Below are positions 33,027 to 44,079 of a DNA stretch of 64,000 bases, piece by piece (position 1 is the stretch's first letter; every line of letters begins with the position of its first letter). The stretch is from Pascua guehoae (taxonomy: Eukaryota > Basidiomycota > Tremellomycetes > Trichosporonales > Trichosporonaceae). The position numbers and the translations under genes are program-made. Below the pieces are notes generated by a model, which worked only from the letters and a program-made list of their open reading frames with translations, had not been told where the DNA came from and did no database searches. The stretch covers positions 1,858,364 through 1,922,363 of the forward strand of contig BCJX01000006.1 in the NCBI GenBank assembly GCA_001600415.1, given 5' to 3'.

Positions 33027-34774
33027 ATGAGGCTCTCTGCTCTCAACGCCCTTCTCCTCGTCGTGGCAGGTGTGACGGCCTTGCCGCATGACCCGTACGT
33101 TTGACCGGTGGTTGACACGCTTCTGCTGTGTGGCTTTGCTGACGCGTAGCATCGGCGATTTGGCGCCTGAACTCATCGCTCTTCCCCCGTCGTCGACCGG
33201 TGTCGGCGACATTGCTGCCGCCAGTGTTGTGACGACTGCCACAGATGCTGCAGCCACTGCAGCCACTGCCAGTGTTGTGGCGACGGATGCCTCAGCTGAA
33301 TCCACCGCCAGTGTTGTGGCGACGGACGCCTCAGTTGCCGCCACTATCAGTGCTGTGGCGACGGATGCCTCAGCTGCCCCCACTGCCACGGCATCTGGCT
33401 CGGCCACTGGCTCGAGGCAAAAGATGGTGTTTGCCCATTTCATGGTCGGCATTGTGCAAGCCTACACGGATGCCGACTGGACGGCAGACATGACTGCCGC
33501 CCAGAACGCGGGTATTGACGCGTTTGCGCTCAACATTGGCAACGACGACTACACCGACGAGCAGCTGGGCCTCGCGTACGCCGCCGCGGACAAGACGGGT
33601 TTCAAGCTCTTTATTTCGATCGACTTTGCGCATTTCACACCCGGCGACTCGTCCCTCTTGGGCATTGCCGCGGACTATGTGAAAAAGTACCTCGACAAGC
33701 CCGCCCAGCTCGTCGTCGACGGCAAGCCATTTGTGTCGAGTTTCATCGGCGGCGGCGTCAACTTTGCCGACCTCAAAACGCGCATCGGCACCGACGTCCT
33801 CATGGTCCCCAACCTACCCCCGTCCGAGGCTACCAGCGCCGGCGTCGACGGTCTCTTTTCCTGGGACGCGTGGTCGTCAAAGGACAACAAGCCGGTCGCG
33901 GAAAACAAGACGACCGATGGCGACCTGGCATACCTCGATGTCATGAGCAAGGACCAGGTGTACATGGCCCCCATTGCTCCCTGGTGTGAGTTGCTTCCCT
34001 CGCGTGTTGTCAAGGCTGTTACTGACAGAGTCAGTCTTTACCCACTTTGGCACAGACACGTTGAACAAAAACTGGATCTTCCAATCCGACACGCTCTGGG
34101 TCGACCGCTGGACCCAGCTGCTCGAGATGAGCGACCGGTTCGACTATATCGAGAGTGAGTTTGTTTGTTTGTGCTCGATGGCGGTTGTCTGTGGACTGCC
34201 CTTTCACGTTCCATTTTCACCCCCTGGGACCGTTCTTTCCTGTCCCATCACCACTAGGATATCGCTGACAATAGTCATTGCTTGGAACGACTACGGCGAG
34301 TCGTCGTACGTTACGCCCAACCTGAAGCCGACCGAGGAGGCACCATGGGCCGTCGACTTTGACCACGGGGGTTTCCTCACTCTTGCCAAGCCATTCATCG
34401 AGGCGTTCAAGACGGGCCAAAAGACCCCCGTGGTCGAGGAAGACGGTGTCGTGTTCTGGTACCGCCCCCACAAGAAGGACGCCACGTGCGCCACAGACGA
34501 AGTACCCATCCCCGACGGCGCAGACTTTGTCCGCGACGATCTCTTTGCGGCCGTCATGACCAAGAACGGCGGAGAGGTCACACTCCAGTCGGGAGACGAC
34601 GAGAGCACGGCCGTCAAGTTCCAGGTCCAGCCTGGCGTCCAGGTCGTGTCCACGCCCCTCAACCCTGGTACGCAGTCGGCCGGTCTTACTGAGATGAGTG
34701 CTGGTACGATCAAGGTTACCGCCGACTGTCCCGGCATTTACAACTTCAATCCCGCCGTCGTCGAGGCAAAGTGA
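33027..34774 (+). CDS. glycoside hydrolase family 71, alpha-1,3-glucanase (mutanase)
   Basis: Secreted enzyme cutting alpha-1,3-glucan of fungal cell walls; a role in wall remodelling or division is likely. Exons 33027-33094, 33150-33985, 34035-34154, 34275-34774; 507 residues. A signal peptide (MRLSALNALLLVVAGVTALP) is followed by an Ala/Thr/Ser/Val-rich linker made partly of three 39-nt repeats, then the GH71 start KMVFAHFMVGIVQAYTDADW, GIDAFALNIG, the FISIDFAHF strand, DGKPFVSSFIGG, GLFSWDAW, APWFFTHFG..KNW and IIAWNDYGESSY. The C-terminal part (ATCATDEVPIPDGADFVRDD) is the usual GH71 accessory region. Donor 33986 rather than 33984 keeps the WFFTHF motif in frame. Confidence 0.93.
33265..33381 (+). 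repeat. three 39-nt tandem repeats in GH71 linker
   Basis: Units 33265-33303, 33304-33342 and 33343-33381 each encode a 13-residue version of TASVVATDASAES. A degenerate fourth unit precedes them. In-frame copy changes would alter linker length. Confidence 0.9.
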
Positions 34775-35616
34775 AGAGGGGAAGAGAGGAGAAGAGAGGA
34801 AGCACTGGCTGCTGCCTCGAGACATCAAAGTCAATCTAAGCTACACATACAGCATCGTAGCAATCATAGATGAAATACATTGCCTCGTGCAAACGGTTAT
34901 GATGCGGCGGCCCACGCTTCGATTCCCCGGATGTGCCATTGCCTCGACGCGTTCGTCCGCCCTCTGTGGCCTTTGGGGTGCACGTACCCCATCCCCAGTC
35001 GCACCACATGGGTTTGCGCCGTAGAGCTAGAGACCAGCCCTTGTCGAATTACCTACATGTACAGGACACGGCCTGCGGATGGTCGTAAGACTGCCACGCG
35101 CCCGACATTCTTCCTAACCCATATGGCCATGTCGCAATCCCGTTGCTGATCCCCAAACTGAATCCCCCTGTCTGTGCGCATCCCTTTGTGTGCAGATTGT
35201 GTGTTTTGCCCCAACAACATTGTTGGCAAAGCACTGGCAAAATGCAGATGAAATATCTGGCAAATCGCAAGCATATATAATAAAATGTTGGCAAAATATA
35301 TTGTGTTTTTTGGTGGCCTGAAAAACACACTATGCCACCGGAATCCAATCTCCTGAATCAGTCGTGTGTATTTTCCCGCCACCATCCGCCACCCACCACC
35401 CTCCACCCATCCAACAATCCAGCCCAACATCCATCCGCTGTCCTGCTGCAAGCAGCAAGAAATGACCATTTGAACAGTGTCACCCAAAGGAACCCGATCT
35501 GTGCCGCCTCTGCTGTCATTATCGATGTCACGCAGATAAAGGGCACGATGTCTCTTGCCGTACCTGGGGCCACGCCATGGGTGTTCTCTCGCAGTCTCTG
35601 TGACCCCAAAAAGATC
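34775..35616. other. intergenic with dispersed repeat
   Basis: No gene seen. Carries one copy of the repeat described at 35165-35405. Confidence 0.5.
35165..35405 (+). repeat. dispersed repeat, copy A
   Basis: The core 35219-35334 (116 nt) matches the reverse complement of 60175-60290 without gaps at about 95 of 116 positions (hand count). Weaker similarity extends on both sides to roughly the listed limits. It contains several TGGCAAA words and a short hairpin GTGTTTTT..AAAAACAC near the core end. No coding potential. Confidence 0.75.
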
Positions 35617-35720
35617 TGTCCGAACCGAGAATCGAACTCGGGTTTTGGGATCGCTACCTCGTTTGAGGCTCATATATGATCATATGAGACCCACGCCCTA
35701 ACCGACTAGACTATTCAGAC
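35617..35720 (-). tRNA. tRNA-Met (CAT), elongator, with about 31-nt intron
   Basis: Read on the minus strand: acceptor GTCTGAA/TTCGGAC, D arm with AGTCGGTTA loop, T stem CCGAG/CTCGG with TTCGATT loop, anticodon loop CTCATA followed by an intron rich in palindromic TCATATGA words. T-run TTTTT lies just downstream. One T-T mismatch is needed at the loop-proximal pair of the anticodon stem, so the identity (Met by CAT) is likely but not certain. Confidence 0.65.
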
Positions 35721-36045
35721 TTGACAATTTCCTTGTGGAAGTCTGGAAGCAATCCTGCCGTGGATCGGAACTACCTCCGCCTTGCTGCAACACTCTGCGC
35801 TCTTCAGAGCCACAGCTGCCCTCTTGCCGCTGCATGCATTGAGAAGTGGTGGTGAAGTAGGTTTTGATGGCAGAGAGGGGGCGCTGACATTTTCGTGAGG
35901 TTGACGAGACTGGGTGAGGTGGGTGAGTGTTGGGTGAGGCTGAGCTGAAGACCTTTGATGTGTAGTTGCAGTTAACAGAACCCTTCCAGTCTCTGCCGCA
36001 AACCAGGGCCAATCGGTGTATCGGCGTATCGTACAGAGTACATGT
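35721..36045. other. intergenic between tRNA and Efg1 gene
   Basis: 325 bases, no gene seen. The + strand at about 35910-35945 has GGGTGAGGT-like repeats. Confidence 0.4.
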
Positions 36046-37158
36046 CTAAGCATCCTCAAAGAAGTCGTCCTCCTCGTCCTCGTCGGCCTTGGCGGCGCGC
36101 TTGGTCTTCTTCCCTCCTTCAACGGCCTCGGCGATCTCGCCAAGCACGACGTCGCCTGCAGCCTTGCCCTCGATCTCTGGTGTGGCGCTCAGCTTGCCCT
36201 CCGCCATGAGGGTGCGGGTCTCGAGGAGCATCTCGCGGCGGCGGCGTGAGGGCTTGTCCAGCGTCTCCACGTCCACCTCTGCGAGGTACGCGGGGAGGGC
36301 GAGCTTCTTGTCCTCGTTGCTGCCCGAGTCGGCAGAGGCGGAGGGGAAGAGCGCAATGTACTTTTGGGTATTGCTGTTTGTTAGCGTTAGCCGTGGGTGC
36401 CGTCAAGCGTTGACAGCCTTGTCTCGTGCTGATAGGTCTAGCCTGTATAATATCCCCATAACTAGGCAGCAGCGGGCCATGGGGGAGAGAGACTAGCTCG
36501 TCGGGTCGCCTCTCCCGAGCTTGAACTCACGGATAGTTGATGACATAGTTGAGCATGATGCGCGCTTGCTCGAGCTCTTCCTCGAGCCGCTTCTTCTCCT
36601 TGCGTCTGCTCTTGCTCTTGTCCTTGCCCTTCTTCTTGTCCTTCTTCTTGCTCCCCTCCTCCTCCACCTCACCCTCGACCTCGGCCTCTTCCGCCGCCAC
36701 CTGCTCGAGCGTGCGCTGGTTGCTGCGAATGATGCGCACGAGCTTTTTGCGCTCAAAGAACTTGACGGCGTGGTACTTTGCCCCGTTCTTCTTCTCGACC
36801 CCACGCCGCTCCGCCGCGGCCAGGTCGGCCTCGAGCGCCGTGAGGCGGCGCTGCGTCTGGATACGCAGGGCGGGCTCGAGCGTGTCCTAGAGTGTGAGCA
36901 AGGGCAGTTGGGGCTACATGCAAGGCATCGGGTCGGCCATGGTGATCCAGAAACCCTCACGCCATTCCTACGTACCCTCGAAAGCAGGCGCTTGGTCTGC
37001 CGAATCTGCCCCTTGATCTTGTTCACGCCTGGGAGGCCGTCGCGCTGCTCGAGAGACTGGACCTTGAATGTCGGCCCTGTGGACGGGCCCGCCTGCCCGT
37101 CACGCGCCGACTTGGGCTTGCGGCGGGGGCGAGGTGGCTTTGTACGGTCGGCCGGCAT
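36046..37158 (-). CDS. EFG1: rRNA-processing protein Efg1
   Basis: Nucleolar factor for small-subunit pre-rRNA processing (not the hyphal transcription factor of the same name). Exons (minus) 36976-37158, 36531-36886, 36046-36373; 288 residues. Matches the Efg1 family: a basic N-terminus (PPRPRRKPKS), LPGVNKIKGQIRQTKRLLSR, then RIQTQRRLTALEADLAAAER and the signature KYHAVKFFERKKLVRIIRS. After an acidic and Lys-rich coiled segment (KKKDKKKGKDKSKSRRKEKK) comes NYVINYPNTQKYIALFPS, also conserved, and an acidic end (DEDEEDDFFEDA). Divergently transcribed from the neighbour at 37619. Confidence 0.9.
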
Positions 37159-37618
37159 GGTGGAAGTGTGAGTGGAGCAAGGACAAAGTGGAGTGGGAGT
37201 CGAGTGTACAAAAGTCGGCTTGTTGTGAAGGTTGGTGACATCAGGTGACGAGCGGCGAGTGGAAATTTCTGCCATTAGTTTCCGTTGCATTGCAAGTTGT
37301 AATACCGTGCCTGAGTCATTACAATTTGGGCTATCTCATTACCGCACGAAGCCGGGCCGAAAAGAGTGGCACTGCAGGGTGTGGTGGGTGGGCGCGTGGG
37401 TGAGCCAGAGATGCCCTGAGCTGAGTGGTGGGCCTAGGGGGGCATGGGTGGATAGCCATGGATGGAAAGAGGATCGGGGTTCGTGTCGCGCGACGCGCGC
37501 CATGCCCTGTGCTGTGCCTGCCGGCCAGCAGCTGCAGCTGCCACCATCGCTACAAACACACCCTCTCTCTTCATCTCCCACATTGTCACACACACAGACA
37601 CACACACATTTCCCCACC
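37159..37618. promoter_or_regulatory. divergent promoter of Efg1 and Ser-rich protein genes
   Basis: 460 bases between two divergent ATGs. A CA-repeat (CACACACAGACACACACACA, about 37590-37609) lies just before the right-hand start. Confidence 0.45.
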
Positions 37619-39837
37619 ATGTCCGAGCCGGTCTCCACTGCCAGCACACCCCGCCGCCGCCCGATGAGCATGTACGCCACACCCTCGCCGGCACGAGGAC
37701 TGAAGCGCCTGTCACTCGTCGCTGCGCGCGAGGCCGAGGACGTCCCTTCGAGCGGAGGGCGGGGACTGCGGGAGCTCGCGCTTGCGGGGTCGGTAGGGAG
37801 CGAGGTCGGCAAGCGTGGCAGTGGCAGCATTGCGAGTATTCCCTCGTGGGCCACCGCTACCTCGGCATCGGACCGTCGCTCGAGTGTCGTGTCCACTTCA
37901 TCGGCGACCTCGTTACCCTCAATGCCCCCGTCGGCGAGCTCAGACGCCTCCTCGGGATGCCCTGACTCACCTTCCCCGTCACCTTCCTCGCCATCACCCA
38001 AGGACTCCCGGACCACACCCACACGTGAAACGTTCTCCCCCGCGCCGCGCCGCCATCCGGGGGCACGCAGCAGCATTTCGTACTCGCCCAGCACGAGCAA
38101 GCACACGCAACAGTCCCGCTCCCAGTCACATGCCACGCACGCACAGTACACGACACGTGCACGGACAGGGAGTACCTCGAGCACTGCGACGGCAACGAGC
38201 AGCGAGCGCGATCGGTACAGCGCCGAGATTCGCGATCGCCCGCGGTACAGTGGCGACGGAGAGCGTGTCGAGGTACTGACCCTCGCCGAGAAGTGAGTGG
38301 GGTTGGACATGAGCGGCGGATGCGCGTTCACATGGAGTGGAGCGAGCTTGACGGGCACCAGAGGGCGGCAACGCAACCGAATGGCAGACAATGAACGCTG
38401 ACACTGTCCTCAGGCACGCCGATCTCCTACGTATGATTGCCATGCGCGAACGCCGAGTCAACGAACTGCGACAAGGTGCGTTTGCTCGGCGGCGACAGAT
38501 TCGTCCGCTGCCTCCAATAGGGATTACAGAGGCTGCGATCATGCCCTCTGGACGCCTGCCGTCCCTCCTCGTTTCGAACTAACTCCAGAACTCGCGACAC
38601 AAGAGCAAGCACTTGCAGCGCTGCGAGCGCGGTGGACATCGGTCGCGCGTGCCGACAGCGGCCAGACTTCGGGACCAGGGAACGCACTCGCCCACGCAGT
38701 ACGCACAGCAAGGGAGAGCGTCGTCGCAGCGGGCGTTGTCGCGGCAAGCGCAGGCGGTGCGAGTGCGAGTACGAGTGCGAGCGGCACTACGAAGAGCAGT
38801 GTGAATGGGGCTGGGGGTTGTGTTGGGAGGGGAACACGTGGGGGTGCGGGTGCTGAAGTGAATGCGGGTACAACCGCAAATGGCACAGGGGAGGAAACTT
38901 CCGCGGGTGCAAGCCATGCCTCCTCGCCTCCACCTTTTGCGCTCGCTGTCCTGGACGAGCACCGCTCTGGGGACACACCATCACATTCATCGCAAGACGA
39001 CGAGGGCGGATTGCAGGCGCTCCTCTCGACGCTCGCAGCGGACGCGGATGAGACAATCCAGGAGGGCAAGCGGTTCTGGGGCCAGCTGCTGCGTACCGTT
39101 GGCGCGGCCGCGGGTGGCACTGTGCCTGAAGATCGGCAGGGACGCGACATGTGAGTGGACGTGAAAGGGACGGTGTTCTGTGGCTGTGTACACGAAAGTC
39201 TGTTCGGAGAGCTTGCTTGTGGGGAGTACAAAGTAGGGGCTTCGTGGGTTGCATTTGCGGGCGTGGGCTCTTGCCTGGAGCCCATCGCCCAGTGTTCTCC
39301 CAGTTCGCTGTCTGCAGCAACCCACCACACTACCGAACCGCTGTCCTTTATTTGTTTCTTACCACTGACCCCATCTCCAGTGTCCGAAATTCTATCCCCG
39401 GTGTGTCAAGCTTGCTCCCAACAGAGGGCAGAGACAAGGACGCTACCAAGGGTCCAGCCCCACCACGCAACATCCGCATTCAGCGACCATCACTGAGCCC
39501 AAACGCTGTCCGCCGCGCTCCCACTCGGCCTTTGAGCGGGATGAGCAGCCAACCTGCGAGCGTGGGCCGCTCCGCCTCGGGATCATCCACCTCGGCGTCG
39601 ACCCTCGCAGCGTCGCGGTCACGTTCACCCCAGCTCGACTTCCTCAGTGACGATGGTGACGACGACCATGTGGTGACCCAGGTTCTCATGCCCGTCAAGC
39701 GCATGTCACTGCACCTTGAGAGCGGGGAGCGCAAGCACACGGGAGCCGAGGAGGCGCCGCCGAGCCCGGGCAGCGTGCGGAGTCGCGGGAGCCCCCAGCC
39801 GCCGATTACGGCCGTGCTTGATGCTGTGGGGTGGTAG
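37619..39837 (+). CDS. Ser-rich protein with short coiled coil, DUF4048-like
   Basis: Exons 37619-38292, 38414-38475, 38589-39150, 39381-39837; 584 residues. Mostly disordered, Ser/Thr/Pro/Arg-rich. The only ordered block is HADLLRMIAMRERRVNELRQ continuing ELATQEQALAALRARW, a heptad coiled coil like the one in fungal DUF4048 proteins, split over exons 2 and 3. A second short segment (LQALLSTLAADADETIQEGK) precedes the last intron. The tail contains SPQLDFLSDDGDDD and VLMPVKRMSLHLE. Many SP/TP sites suggest regulation by phosphorylation, but function is unknown. The family call is from memory of the pattern and is tentative. Confidence 0.7.
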
Positions 39838-40232
39838 AGTTGGCGCTGGCGCCAGAGGAGAGAGCTGGGTTGTGAAGGAAGAGATTTTGTCATTATCATG
39901 TGAATAGCATCAGACCAAGGTCTTAGATTGCATATGTTTAGTGCGTTCTTCCTGGGGCATACCATCCTGTTGGGTTGCATCCTCACCAGCTTTGTTGTTG
40001 TCACGCTGGCATTCCTACTGCTACAAGGTGCAGCAACATGGTCACCTGGACGTTGTGTCTCCTCACATGCGGTCTGTATGGAGACCTTGCATCTTGGAAG
40101 CAGTGTCGTGTCGCCTCAGTCTCAGCGGTGCCATGCACAGACGAGAAGATCGAGATGAATATCTATCAGGCGATCCCAAGACAGAGGCATCGGTTTGGTG
40201 TTTCAACATGGCACGGACACCTCCTAATGTGA

Positions 40233-40240
40233 TGACGTCA
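40233..40240. promoter_or_regulatory. CRE palindrome TGACGTCA
   Basis: Perfect TGACGTCA about 240 bases upstream of the Hrd3 start. bZIP factors of the ATF/CREB and Hac1 type bind such sites. Function is inferred. Confidence 0.4.
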
Positions 40241-40284
40241 CCACCCTCCGGTCCAACGAGCCGGACGGCCGCGTGGCTAGAGCG

Positions 40285-40294
40285 GTCACGTGAT
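40285..40294. promoter_or_regulatory. CACGTG E-box (GTCACGTGAT)
   Basis: Perfect RTCACRTG Cbf1-type site about 185 bases upstream of Hrd3. Function is inferred. Confidence 0.35.
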
Positions 40295-40332
40295 TTAGGT
40301 GTGGCTCGACGTGTCACTGACTGACCGACGAC

Positions 40333-40339
40333 TGACGTG
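40333..40339 (+). promoter_or_regulatory. UPRE-like site TGACGTG
   Basis: TGACGTG, the core bound by Hac1/XBP1-type factors in the unfolded-protein response, lies about 140 bases upstream of Hrd3. ERAD genes are standard UPR targets, so the position makes sense, but a 7-base word also occurs by chance. Confidence 0.35.
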
Positions 40340-40477
40340 CTGTGCTGACATGCAAGTCTGGCGGCGGCGACGACGCGCGACAACATCGACCCGGACACCC
40401 GACAGACGACTTATCCGCAATATTCACAATACCAACACACTCCTTTCTACGCTCACCTCTGGAGACGGCATGCGAAC

Positions 40478-43400
40478 ATGAAATCGAGGAGATCAGTCTA
40501 CATCGCCGGCGTGCTCCTCCTCGTCTCGCTCGCGACAGCCGACGTCAATGACCGGCCCGATGCGCGCGACGTTGCCGAAGCGGTCGAACACGACGCACAG
40601 CAGGTGTGGGACGCTCCACTAGGAAGAGAAGAGGAGGGACAAGATCCGTTCTATGGGGATTATCACGACTTTGAACCGGTGTTGGAACCAGAACGACAGT
40701 CAGAGGACGTCATCGACCAGGTTGATGGTGCGTTGAGTGTGCGCATTTGCATCGCTGACAACAGTCTGCGCACCGCTCGACGAGGCGCGTGATATCCTGC
40801 AACGCCTCCAACCGAGACTGTATGCACATCTTCCCAAGAAGCTCGATGGGCTTGCACCAGCACAGGGCCTGGGCGAACGCCTCGGCTGGGGCCATGAGGT
40901 GAGTACGAGGGGTCATGTCGAGTTTAATGTCGAATAGTTGGCTGACGATCGCAGGGCCCGTTGTCGACAACGTTCCGCCTCCTGCCGCGTGTCATTTCGG
41001 CCTTGAATCCGTTGTCGTTTACGTCGCGCGAGCCACGGCAGGGAAAAGTAGACAAGCGGACGCGGGAACGCGCCGAGCGTCTCCTCGGGCTTGTTGACGA
41101 GGCGCAGAGCGCCGGGTGTATCGAGGCGCTCGCGTTCCGGGCAGAGGTGCGCATGTTCCCGCCAAGAGGACTGAAAATGGACCTCACCGAGGCGTACTCC
41201 AACTATGCTGCCTTTGTCGACCATGGATCGGCCGACCCACACGCCCAGTTTATGATGGGATTCTTCCACGCCACTGGCCTGGGAGGCGCGGACCGCGACC
41301 AGGCAAAGGCGATGCTCTATTATACGTTTTCGGCCATTCAGGGGTACAAGCCGGCGCAGATGGCGATGGGATACCGCTACTGGGCAGGAATTGCCGTCAA
41401 GGAGGTGAGCTGCATATTCGACGGCGGGTCAGCTCATGTTACTCACCAAACAGGACTGCCACATTGCGCTCGACTACTACGAGTCGGCGGCCAAGAATGC
41501 GTACGACACGTTCCTAGCGGGCCCGCCTGGTGGGCGCACACTACTTCTCGCATCTTCTCGCCTCTCAGACCGCCTCGGTGGCATCTTTGGCCCACACGCG
41601 TCATGGGCGTCGTCGGGGATGAACGCCTTGAAACCCGCGGTGCGATTTAGCGCAGCTGCAGCCTCGGGCGAGACCCAGGCTGAGCGTCTCGAGTACCTGC
41701 AATACAGGTCTGATCGGTACCAACTGTGGGATACGGTCCTGCTCGGACGCTTCTGGTATCACGGTAGCGTATACCCACGGACAGTGTACGACCACCAGCT
41801 CAAGCCGTACCCGGTCGGCGCGTCTGCGGGTGCCGACAAGGTCGGCGAGATCAAGCAGGACTTTGACAAGGCGCGCATCTACTTCTACAAAGTTGCTCGA
41901 CAGCTGTGGCCGATCCCAGACTACGACAAGAACGGACAGCCCATGCCCCGCCGCCGCCTCAAGGAGCGGGACGAGAACGACATTGTCGACCCGGCCAAGG
42001 TCGCCGCGTCGTACATTGGTCGCATGGCGCTGCGTGGAGAAGGCATGCAGCAGGACTTTGACAAGGCACGGCTGTGGTATGAGCGTGCCGCGGCACTCGG
42101 CGATCGCGAGGCCCACAATGGTCTTGGGATCATGTACCGCGACGGGCTGGGTGTCGAGGTCGACCTCGAAAAGGCCCTGACAGAGTTTGACGCAGCGGCG
42201 CGCCTCGCCCTCGTCGAGGCGCAGCTCAACTATGGCAAGCTCGTCCGCCGCACCGACCCGGGCCTCGCTGCCCAGTACTTTGAGCTCGCGCAGCGCGGTG
42301 GCTCGCCTTACGAGGCCTTCCACCTGCTCGCAGACCTCCACGCCCTCGAATCCCGCAAACCGGGCGGGCACCCGGGGGCCTGTGGCGTCGCCGTGGGTTA
42401 CTACAAGCTCGCGAGCGAGCTCGGCCGCTGGGAGGACGACTACCTCGGCGAGGCGGACCGCGCGTGGGGACGCGGAGAGGAGAACAAGGCCATTCTCGGG
42501 TGGTGGGTCGCGGCCGAAATGGGCCAGGAGGAGGCGCAGAATAACGTCGCGTTTCTCCTTGACCGCGGCGCAGACTTTGGGGTTGCCAACAGTGTCCCGA
42601 ATGACACGACACTCATGCTGTGGACGCGCAGCGCGGCCCAGGGGAACGCAGATGCCATGGTCATGGTCGGTGACTATTACTGTGAGTGAAAGCAGTGGAA
42701 TTGGGTTGTAGGGGATTGTCTATTTTGTCGAGACGGCGTGGGCCTATGCTCTTCATCACTCGCCGAAGTACTGGGCGCCGGAGTCCATGGCATGGCGTGC
42801 CGATGTACCGCCGGCGTAAGAAAAACTGAGGACGTCGAAGAGTTCCTCCCGGCACCTCGAGCTGACCCCAGACAACGGCAGTACGTCGGCCGACGCGTCG
42901 CCCGACTATGTGCGCGCTCTCGAGTTCTACCAGACTGCCGCGGACAAGTCGAGTGCCATGGCATACTGGAACATTGGGTACATGTATGAAAACGGGCAGG
43001 GTGTCCCGCGCGACTGGCACCTGGCCAAGCGCCACTATGACCTGTCACTCGAGGCGAGCACGGATGCGTATCTGCCTTGGCTCCTGAGTATGACCAAGCT
43101 GTATTTGCGCAGGTGAGTGTCGTGTTGTCCAAGCACGTATATGGTGTTTGGTCGGGTCCAGGTACTGTAGCGTCTGTTACGGGAACTGTGTTTTGCAGAC
43201 ATGGTGCCATCTTCCATCTTGCTCTCGCTAACGCTCAGCTGGTGGACCGACATGCGCACGCGCGGTGAAGTGGCCGGCCTCTCCCTCTTCGAGGAGGACG
43301 AGGTAACCGAGACACGGGGTATGTGGGAGGGCATCAAGAGCCTCTTTGTCGCCCCGCCCCTGGACGGCGATCAGGGCATGGACGGAGATGACGACTACCT

Positions 43401-43674
43401 CGACTGGTCTGGTGCGGGGTGGGAAGGCGGGGGCGGCCGTGACGCCCGCGACGACGACGGGCAGGGTCGTGACCAGCACTTTGACGATGACCAACGTCGC
43501 GGCGGGGACGACTTTGACGACGTCGACGACATCATCGAGTCACTCGTCATTGTCGCCATCACGGCCATGATCATGCTGCTGGTGTGGATCAGGGGCCGGT
43601 GGGCACAGCGCGCCCAGGCAGGAGCGCCTGCACAGCAACCGCAGGATGCGTTCGATGCCGCCCTCGCCTTGTAG
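40478..43674 (+). CDS. HRD3: ERAD ubiquitin-ligase component Hrd3/SEL1L
   Basis: ER membrane glycoprotein that recruits misfolded substrates to the Hrd1 ubiquitin ligase. Exons 40478-40727, 40765-40898, 40955-41404, 41454-42681, an uncertain small exon within about 42712-42830, then to 43112, and 43239-43674. Signal peptide MKSRRSVYIAGVLLLVSLAT; then a lumenal array of SEL1-like repeats, for example HAQFMMGFFHATGLGG, AASYIGRMALRGEGMQQDFD, AHNGLGIMYRDGLGVEVDLE, AYWNIGYMYENGQGVPRDWH. Near the end one membrane helix (LVIVAITAMIMLLVWI) follows a long Asp/Gly-rich segment. The part between GDYY at 42680 and DYVRALEFYQTAAD at about 42900 could not be spliced in one consistent phase: either a donor is non-canonical or there is a frame change. 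Total size, about 950 aa, fits the family. Confidence 0.9.
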
Positions 43675-44079
43675 ACGGCGTTTGATAGAGTGTACCATTT
43701 GCATGGCATGTATGGCTTTCGAGGTTGATTTTGGCGCTCTAATGCCCGATTGTGCTGTACAGTGCACTGGCTTCTCCATTGATTACTCATATCCATAGTA
43801 CGTCCACTTGTCCCCACCGCCCTGGCTATTACCGAGGTGGCTATCAGAAGCGTTGTCAAGAAACAGGTGGGGCCATCAGCTCGGCCACACTTCAAAGCGT
43901 ATGGGTCATTATTTTGCCAGTGCACCGTAGGCTGAACGGGTGGCAAGGGGGCGGAACCAAAATTTCCAGAATGACGGCAGCCAGACCTTCAGTTTGCAGA
44001 TGGACATATCCACCGATCGACTCTCTGTTAACAACAATACCCACCACTTCCTCCTCACTCGACCTCTACTCTCGGCCTC
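43675..44079. other. intergenic between Hrd3 and helicase genes
   Basis: 405 bases, no gene seen; presumably the Hrd3 3' UTR and helicase promoter. Confidence 0.45.

Larger units (their letters stand above)
39838..40477. other. intergenic, Hrd3 upstream region
   Basis: No gene seen. Contains the CRE, CACGTG and UPRE-like sites listed separately. Confidence 0.5.

Noticed and set aside
33230..33400. possible CRISPR-like repeat array
   Set aside because: Units are contiguous without spacers and encode an in-frame protein linker; the genome is eukaryotic.
37339..38391. 350-codon minus-strand frame
   Set aside because: Antisense shadow of the Ser-rich gene at 37619-39837, whose splice structure is consistent.
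41601..42371. 256-codon minus-strand frame
   Set aside because: Antisense to Hrd3 exon 4, which has clear SEL1 repeats.
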